DNA from: CBDUUP01 sp965370435
GTDB lineage: Bacteria > Chloroflexota > Anaerolineae > Anaerolineales > UBA11579
NCBI GenBank assembly: GCA_965370435.1
Contig: CBDUUP010000319.1
Span: forward strand, 1 to 5,149
Length of the DNA: 5,149 bases
Direction: 5' to 3'
Shown here in pieces: positions 1 through 3,791 of this stretch (the first letter of the stretch is position 1; every line of letters begins with the position of its first letter). The notes below the pieces were generated by a model. That model made no database searches. It saw only the letters and a program-made list of their open reading frames with translations, and was not told the DNA's origin. Position numbers and translations under genes: made by a program.

Positions 1-42
1 TTTCTTTTTTTGTCGGTTGTCCTCCACACTGGATTGGTAGGT

Positions 43-138
43 AGTCGAGGTTTTCGCGTTTAAAACTGGCTTTGTTCACCCGGATAACCCCTCGACTCCT
101 AGAAACAATCGGGGCCGTTTCTATCGAAACGCGAAAAC
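43..138. repeat. Nested inverted repeats, possible structured RNA or mobile-element remnant
   Basis: Five perfect inverted repeats overlap here. A 12-base pair lies at 50-61 and 127-138 (GTTTTCGCGTTT against its complement). An 8-base pair lies at 43-50 and 90-97 (AGTCGAGG). A 7-base pair lies at 100-106 and 117-123 (TAGAAAC). A 6-base stem with a 4-base loop spans 116-131 (CGTTTC/GAAACG). A 5-base stem spans 50-66 (GTTTT/AAAAC). Several share bases, so they cannot all form together. This suggests alternative folds or a decayed element. No RNA family was recognised and the transcribed strand is unknown. It lies beyond the 3' end of queA. The bases at 1-42 show only a T-rich start. Confidence 0.45.
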
Positions 139-176
139 TACTCAATGTAGTGGCTCCTCAAAGTTGGCATACCTGC

Positions 177-206
177 CTTGTATACTTGTTCCTTGTGTAC
201 TTGTTC
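177..206. repeat. Degenerate 7/8-base tandem array, CTTGT core
   Basis: CTTGT begins at 177, 185, 192 and 200, a spacing of 8, 7 and 8. The array is a tandem duplication of a 15-base dimer, 177-191 and 192-206, with one mismatch in 15 (CTTGTATACTTGTTC in the first copy, G replacing A at the sixth base in the second). A third, decayed unit may follow at 208-222 around TTTACTTTC. It is non-coding and part of the 311-base stretch downstream of queA. The form recalls the short tandemly repeated repetitive sequences known from cyanobacteria, but the unit is different. Confidence 0.6.
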
Positions 207-233
207 CCCTCTTTACTTTCACTCAATCAGATG

Positions 234-262
234 GCAAGTATGCAAGCCGCGAATTAGCGAAT
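234..262. repeat. Short doublets with 8/7/8 spacing, GCRAR core
   Basis: GCAAG begins at 234 and 242, and GCGAA begins at 249 and 257, giving the same 8, 7, 8 spacing as the neighbouring arrays. It sits between the CTTGT array and the CYTGT array. It is short and could be chance, but the shared spacing suggests the whole 177-310 stretch is one decayed repeat tract. Confidence 0.3.
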
Positions 263-269
263 CTACTCC

Positions 270-310
270 CCTGTACCCTGTTTTCTTGTAAACTTGTTTC
301 CCTGTTCACT
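270..310. repeat. Degenerate 7/8-base tandem array, CYTGT core, abutting the queA stop
   Basis: CCTGT or CTTGT begins at 270, 277, 285, 293 and 301, a spacing of 7, 8, 8 and 8. Paired units form dimers of 15-16 bases. The last unit ends one base before the queA stop codon at 312-314, so the array is directly attached to the gene's 3' end. The core closely matches the array at 177-206. No GC-rich hairpin followed by a U run was found here on the minus strand, so a queA terminator is not evident. Confidence 0.55.
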
Positions 311-311
311 T

Positions 312-1334
312 CTATAAAATCAACATCGCGTCCCCAAAGGAATAAAAGCGATAGTTCTCCTCTATCGCGGTCTGGTAGGTTTTTAATATCCGCTCACGCC
401 CGGCGAAGGCGGAGACCAGCATGAGGAGGGTGGAGCGGGGCAGGTGGAAGTTAGTGACCATCGCGTCCACGGCGCGGAAGGTGTAGGGCGGCAGGATGAA
501 GAGGTCGGTGGGGCCTTCGAAGGGGGCGACGGTGTCTCCTGGGGCGGCGCGGCGGGCGGCGGACTCTAGGGTCCGGACGCTGGTGGTGCCTACGGCGATG
601 AGGCGGCCTCCGGTCTGGCGAGTCTGGTTGATGGCGGCGGCGGCTTCCGGGGTCAGTTGGCACCATTCGGTGTGGATGTGGTGTTGGGCGGGATCGTCCT
701 CATTGACCGGGGCGAAGGTGTCCAGTCCAACGTGCAAGGTCAGATGGGCAAAGCTCACGCCCTGGGATTTGAGCCGGTCAATCAATTCGGCGGTGAAGTG
801 CAGCCCGGCGGTGGGGGCGGCGGCGGAACCGGACTGGCGGGCGTAGATGGTTTGGTAGCGTTCCCGGTCTGCAAGGGGCTGGCGGATGTAGGGCGGCAGC
901 GGGGTGTGGCCGATCTGGTCGAGCAGGCCGTCTATGGGGTGGTCGAAGCGCACCAGACGCCGGGCGCCGTCCAACTCGGCGATGATTTCCGCTTCCGGGC
1001 CATCGTCCACCTGGATGCGTTTACCCGCCGTCAATCCTTTGCCGCCCACCAGAGTTTCCCAGGTGTGGTCGTCCTCCCGGCGGAGGAGCAGCAGTTCCAC
1101 CTTGCCGCCGGTGGGGATTTTGCGCCCGTAGAGCCGGGCGGGGATGACTCGAGTCTCGTTTAGGACCAGCAGGTCATTGGGGCGCAGGTAGTCTCCCAGA
1201 TCGCGGAAGACGGCGTGGGCCAGGGTGTCGGCGGCGCGGTCCATGACCAGCAGCCGGGAGGCATCCCGCGGCTCTGCCGGGGTCTGAGCGATGTATTGGG
1301 GGGGGAGGGCGTAATCGAAGTCGGAGGTTTTCAA
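312..1334 (-). CDS. queA: S-adenosylmethionine:tRNA ribosyltransferase-isomerase (QueA)
   Basis: QueA acts in the cytoplasm in queuosine synthesis. It transfers and isomerises the ribosyl group of S-adenosylmethionine onto preQ1 at the wobble base of GUN tRNAs, giving epoxyqueuosine. With the TTG at 1334 as start the protein has 340 residues, close to the family's usual 340-356. Family blocks seen: MKTSDFDY at 1-8, QTPAEPRDASRLLV at 17-30, DLLVLNETRVIPARL at 54-68, GSAAAPTAGLHFT at 169-181, HVGLDTFAPV at 201-210, GRLIAVGTTSVRTLES at 243-258 and TNFHLPRSTLLMLVSAFAG at 294-312. The TTG start was chosen because the family begins at MKTSDFDY. The frame stays open to a TTG at 1370, but that would add 12 residues unlike the family. 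The gene is last in the ruvB-DUF4268-DUF2905-queA series. The stop is TAG. No tgt is visible in the window. Confidence 0.96.
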   Translation of the reverse strand: MKTSDFDYALPPQYIAQTPAEPRDASRLLVMDRAADTLAHAVFRDLGDYLRPNDLLVLNETRVIPARLYGRKIPTGGKVELLLLRREDDHTWETLVGGKGLTAGKRIQVDDGPEAEIIAELDGARRLVRFDHPIDGLLDQIGHTPLPPYIRQPLADRERYQTIYARQSGSAAAPTAGLHFTAELIDRLKSQGVSFAHLTLHVGLDTFAPVNEDDPAQHHIHTEWCQLTPEAAAAINQTRQTGGRLIAVGTTSVRTLESAARRAAPGDTVAPFEGPTDLFILPPYTFRAVDAMVTNFHLPRSTLLMLVSAFAGRERILKTYQTAIEENYRFYSFGDAMLIL

Positions 1335-1383
1335 GGATGGTGTAGACCATAACCTCCCGCAAGTCCCCAACCTGGGGGAGGTT
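1322..1383 (-). promoter_or_regulatory. queA leader with mutually exclusive hairpins around the Shine-Dalgarno
   Basis: On the minus strand a strong Shine-Dalgarno, GGGAGG, lies at 1358-1353, about 17-18 bases before the TTG start at 1334. An upstream AACCTCCC (1383-1376) can pair perfectly with GGGAGGTT (1358-1351) and hide it. A downstream AACCTCC (1329-1323), inside the first queA codons, can pair with the same site. Competing upstream hairpins are CCCC-AGGTT-GGGG (1377-1365) and AACCT-CCCCC-AGGTT (1383-1369), which would free the site. A further hairpin, ATGGT-CTAC-ACCAT (1350-1337), lies between the site and the TTG and would shorten the effective distance to it. The pairings are read from the sequence. 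Regulation is inferred. It does not match the preQ1 riboswitch consensus that I know. Confidence 0.4.
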
Positions 1384-1419
1384 GAAAGCTGCGGGGTTGA
1401 GGCGGACCGGCGTGGGCCG

Positions 1420-1647
1420 TCAACGGTTCAGATAACGAATGAGTAAATTAAGTCCAACGGTGAGGATGATGGATACCAGGATCATGGTCGCCAGGGGGAA
1501 GAAGCAGGTGAAGTTGCCCCGGCTGAAGGTGATATCGCCGGGCAGACGGCCCAGCGGCAACCCAACCTTCCCGGCCAGGAAGATCAGTCCGCCGACCACG
1601 AAGATGCCGATCCCCAGGATCATCAATGTACGGCCGAGAGAGGGCAT
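1420..1647 (-). CDS. DUF2905 family small membrane protein
   Basis: A 75-residue protein with two predicted membrane segments, about residues 8-28 and 52-70. Between them is the family signature GRLPGDI at 33-39, followed by GNFTCFFPLAT at 44-54. This layout identifies DUF2905. The biochemical function is unknown; the family is often encoded beside queA and ruvB, so the placement is expected. The start is ambiguous among three adjacent codons, TTG 1653, ATG 1650 and ATG 1647. The ATG at 1647 lies 6 bases from AAGGA and is preferred, while the ATG at 1650 is only 3 bases away. The stop is TGA, 85 bases before queA. It is tightly coupled to the DUF4268 gene, whose stop codon overlaps its ribosome binding site. 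Confidence 0.88.
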   Translation of the reverse strand: MPSLGRTLMILGIGIFVVGGLIFLAGKVGLPLGRLPGDITFSRGNFTCFFPLATMILVSIILTVGLNLLIRYLNR

Positions 1648-1653
1648 CATCAA

Positions 1654-1659
1654 TCCTTA
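1654..1659 (-). promoter_or_regulatory. Ribosome binding site of DUF2905 gene overlapping the upstream stop codon
   Basis: The minus strand reads TAAGGATTGATGATG. The TAA that ends the DUF4268 gene (1659-1657) shares bases with the AAGGA site (1658-1654). Ribosomes finishing the upstream gene would sit on this site, which points to translational coupling and decides the ATG at 1647 (spacing 6) as the likely start. Confidence 0.65.
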
Positions 1660-2589
1660 TAAATCCAGAAGTTGGATTTCAGGCTGCATAACTTGAGAAA
1701 AACGATCCATCCTGCTTATCATTTTATCTTGGAGTAATGACCATTCGTTTCTGTCCACCAAGCCATGATCGGAAATAACGCTACGAATACGGCAAGCCCT
1801 TCGATCATCAAGACGTTGCCAATCAAGAGATTCTCCAAAAGCTTGTTCAATATCATCTTTTCGGGATAGGAGGGCATCATAAAGTCGTTTGTTTTTCTCT
1901 CTATCTCCACGATCTATATACAACTCTACCTGAGCATCATTCAGCCTAACGACAAAGGCGTATGCAAAGCCGCTTGTACCTGCACTAGTGTTAATGTAGT
2001 TTTCCTTACTAGGCGAGATATTTGAGAATTGAGGTGTTCGCTCTCTGGCTTTATCAAGGAGTTGTTCCCAAAACTCCAAGCGGAAAACATGACGTTCAGC
2101 TAAATCCTTTTTCTGTGCTCCAACCTGTTTTCCCTCAGGACTTGGTCCAGCAATTATGCTCAATAATGGCGCGGGGGATGAATCGTCAATACTAAAGGCT
2201 TCCAATTTCATCAGGAAGAAAGCGGTATCAGCTGGCAAGGTTTCATTAAGCCAATGAATGGCTGTTTCATGTTCGGGGCGAGGATCGCTAGTAATCCAAA
2301 TGGCTGTTTTTGCATCCAGGTTGCTAAGATATGTAATCATCTTCCCTAAGTGGTCGTGATTGGTTCGTTCCAACTGATTTTCAATAACCACAAAGTTGCC
2401 TCTTGAATCCTCCGCCAGAATGTCAGCAGAGAAAGGTCCGGCGGCGGCCTCACGTTCAACTAAATTTAAATCAAACCCAATGACCTCACTTAGAAAATCT
2501 AAATTCACTGCTAACCAGGTGGTGAAATCACGGGCTTCGTGAGGCCAAATCTCGCGAAGTGGAACTTTTTGCAAACGTGAAACACTCAT
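1657..2589 (-). CDS. DUF4268 domain protein with N-terminal PD-(D/E)XK-like nuclease fold
   Basis: A 310-residue protein, complete from ATG to TAA. The N-terminal half resembles PD-(D/E)XK nucleases: D56 in GPFSADIL, then a hydrophobic strand ending in E70-N-Q72 (VVIENQLERT), then HLGKMITY at 80-87 as the following helix. The usual lysine is replaced by glutamine, giving an E-x-Q form. The C-terminal half, about 172-300, matches DUF4268 from memory: FWEQLLDKA at 173-181, NKRLYDALLSRKDDIEQAFG at 233-252 and WQRLDDRRACRI at 257-268. Such proteins are predicted to act in DNA restriction or defence, but no activity is established here. There is no signal peptide or membrane segment. The gene is more A+T-rich than its flanks and separates ruvB from DUF2905, which suggests horizontal acquisition. 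No methyltransferase or other defence partner lies in the window. Confidence 0.85.
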   Translation of the reverse strand: MSVSRLQKVPLREIWPHEARDFTTWLAVNLDFLSEVIGFDLNLVEREAAAGPFSADILAEDSRGNFVVIENQLERTNHDHLGKMITYLSNLDAKTAIWITSDPRPEHETAIHWLNETLPADTAFFLMKLEAFSIDDSSPAPLLSIIAGPSPEGKQVGAQKKDLAERHVFRLEFWEQLLDKARERTPQFSNISPSKENYINTSAGTSGFAYAFVVRLNDAQVELYIDRGDREKNKRLYDALLSRKDDIEQAFGESLDWQRLDDRRACRIRSVISDHGLVDRNEWSLLQDKMISRMDRFSQVMQPEIQLLDL

Positions 2590-2594
2590 GAAAA

Positions 2595-2600
2595 CTCCTT
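2595..2600 (-). promoter_or_regulatory. Ribosome binding site of the DUF4268 gene
   Basis: AAGGAG lies 5 bases (TTTTC) before the ATG at 2589, a strong and well-spaced Shine-Dalgarno that fixes the start. The 96-base gap upstream, to the ruvB stop, is A+T-rich in its middle, but I could not define a convincing promoter there. Confidence 0.75.
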
Positions 2601-2642
2601 ATCAACCGCGCCTATATGTTCCTAAACAAAAGCAAATTTTTC

Positions 2643-2675
2643 TCTGCGAAACTCTGCGTTCTCAGCGTCTCGGCG
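2643..2675. repeat. Short degenerate tandem repeat, TCNGCG core
   Basis: TCTGCG begins at 2643 and 2653, TCAGCG at 2662 and TCGGCG at 2670, a spacing of 10, 9 and 8. It fills part of the ruvB to DUF4268 gap, ending 10 bases before the ruvB stop codon. Similar intergenic words (CTCTGCGT...TGCGGTGAA) recur in several bacterial genomes as far as I recall, so this may be one copy of a dispersed repeat. Confidence 0.5.
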
Positions 2676-2685
2676 GTGAAGTATA

Positions 2686-3711
2686 TTAAAGCAGCCGCGA
2701 TTGGCCGTCCTTGGGGTAGGGCAGGCCCAGGTGATCGCAGGCGTGTTTGGTGGCCAGGCGGCCCTGGGAGGTGCGCTCCAGGAAGCCCAGTTGGAGCAGG
2801 TACGGCTCCACCACGTCCATGATGGTGTCGGCCTCCTCGCTGATGGAGGCGGCGATGGTGTTCAGGCCCACCGGCCCGCAGTTGTATTTCTCGATGATGG
2901 TGTGCAGAACCCGCCGGTCCATGTCGTCCAGGCCGAGGTGATCTACGTCCATCAGTTCCAGCGCGTCTTGGGCGACATTATGGGTGACCACCCCTTTGGC
3001 GCGCACCTGGGCGAAATCTCGCACCCGGCGCAGCAAACGCAGGGCCACGCGGGGCGTGCCCCGCGCTCGTTTGGCAATCTCGGTGATGCCGCCTTCTAGG
3101 GTCTCCACATCCAGGACGCCGGAGGCCCGTTTGACGATCTTCTCAATGGCGGGTTGTTTGTAGAAGTCCAGCCGGAAAATAGCCCCAAAGCGTGCTCGCA
3201 GGGGCGCGGTGACCAGGGCCAACCGGGTGGTGGCGCCGATCACGGTGAAGCGGGGCAGCTTCAACCGGATTGAGCGGGCGGAGGGGCCTTTGCCGATCAC
3301 GATGTCCAGGGCGAAATCCTCCATGGCCGGGTAGAGGACCTCTTCCACGGCGCGGCCCAGGCGGTGCACCTCATCAATGAAGAGCACGTCCCCCCCTTTG
3401 AGATTGGTGAGGATGGCGGCCAGGTCTCCCTGCCGCTCGATGGCGGGTCCGGCGGTCACCTTGATGTTGACGCCCATCTCGTTAGCCAGGACGTGGGCCA
3501 GGGTGGTCTTGCCCAGGCCGGGGGGGCCGTAGAACAGGACGTGGTCCAGGGCCTCCTCCCGCTGGCGAGCCGCGTCGATCAGGATGGAGAGATTCTCCTT
3601 CACCCGCTCCTGCCCGATCAGTTCTTGGAGGGTCTGAGGGCGCAGGGTTTGATTCACGCGGTCGTCGGGGCGCGGTTCCGGGCTGACCAGGCGGTCTTTC
3701 TTATCATTCAT
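2686..3711 (-). CDS. ruvB: Holliday junction branch migration ATPase RuvB
   Basis: RuvB forms hexameric ring motors that work with RuvA to drive branch migration of Holliday junctions in recombination and repair. The 341 residues equal a full-length member. The AAA+ domain shows Walker A GPPGLGKT at 62-69, Walker B LFIDEVHR at 110-117, sensor 1 GATTR at 159-163, the arginine-finger segment LRARFG at 171-176 and the sensor 2 block ARGTPRVALRLLRRVRDF at 216-233. The winged-helix DNA-binding domain lies at about 262-330 (GPVGLNTIAASISEE, VEPYLLQLGFLERT). All catalytic elements are intact. The ATG at 3711 is the start, since LRPQTLQELIGQ follows at 23-34 as in other RuvBs. No Shine-Dalgarno precedes it. 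ruvA and ruvC are not adjacent upstream, where a kinase gene lies instead. Confidence 0.97.
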   Translation of the reverse strand: MNDKKDRLVSPEPRPDDRVNQTLRPQTLQELIGQERVKENLSILIDAARQREEALDHVLFYGPPGLGKTTLAHVLANEMGVNIKVTAGPAIERQGDLAAILTNLKGGDVLFIDEVHRLGRAVEEVLYPAMEDFALDIVIGKGPSARSIRLKLPRFTVIGATTRLALVTAPLRARFGAIFRLDFYKQPAIEKIVKRASGVLDVETLEGGITEIAKRARGTPRVALRLLRRVRDFAQVRAKGVVTHNVAQDALELMDVDHLGLDDMDRRVLHTIIEKYNCGPVGLNTIAASISEEADTIMDVVEPYLLQLGFLERTSQGRLATKHACDHLGLPYPKDGQSRLL

Positions 3712-3718
3712 AGAACAA

Positions 3719-3724
3719 ATTATA
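3719..3724 (-). promoter_or_regulatory. Candidate -10 element for ruvB, TATAAT
   Basis: A perfect TATAAT on the minus strand ends 7 bases before the ruvB ATG, so a transcript would start at or next to the A of ATG. This agrees with the lack of a Shine-Dalgarno and suggests a leaderless mRNA. No TTGACA-like -35 is found at 16-19 bases upstream, where the AACGTT repeats lie. Confidence 0.5.
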
Positions 3725-3725
3725 C

Positions 3726-3770
3726 AACGTTAAACGTTTAAACGTTGGAACGTTGAACGTTCTAACGTTT
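3726..3770. repeat. AACGTT tandem array, six palindromic copies with 7/8-base spacing
   Basis: The palindrome AACGTT occurs six times, starting at 3726, 3733, 3741, 3749, 3756 and 3764 (spacing 7, 8, 8, 7, 8). Bases 3733-3746 form a perfect 14-base palindrome, AACGTTTAAACGTT. The array fills most of the 80-base gap between the kinase stop and ruvB, and begins one base upstream of the TATAAT at 3719-3724. It may be a multi-site operator, a dispersed intergenic repeat, or both. The spacing matches the arrays downstream of queA although the core word differs. Confidence 0.7.
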
Positions 3771-3791
3771 GCATTGCCGGTCTGGGTTGTC

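Noticed and set aside
1..12. T-rich run as a terminator tail on the plus strand
   Set aside because: Any hairpin would lie outside the window, so it cannot be judged.
34..52. Cyclic di-GMP (GEMM) riboswitch
   Set aside because: GGTAGGTAG followed by GAGGTT recalls the 3' half of the aptamer, but the conserved 5' half is not present upstream.
177..310. CRISPR array
   Set aside because: Units are only 7-8 bases with no unique spacers and no 23-40 base direct repeats.
72..424. Two plus-strand open frames (72-257 and 164-424) in the gene-free end
   Set aside because: They run through the CTTGT repeats, giving repetitive leucine and valine peptides. The second enters the 3' part of queA in antisense. 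No SD or family match was seen.
657..1163. Open frame of 168 codons on the plus strand opposite queA
   Set aside because: It lies wholly antisense to a clear queA in G+C-rich DNA, where such shadow frames are expected. The protein shows no recognisable motif.
1335..1370. QueA starting at the TTG at 1370, or at the ATG at 1350
   Set aside because: The first adds 12 residues unlike the family. The second is out of frame and would need a frameshift.
1322..1383. preQ1 riboswitch before queA
   Set aside because: A CTACACC word resembles part of the class I aptamer, but the P1 partner and the A-rich tail are absent or misplaced.
2680..2685. TATACT as a -10 element for the DUF4268 gene
   Set aside because: It overlaps the area of the ruvB stop, no -35 partner was found and a match of this quality is expected by chance.
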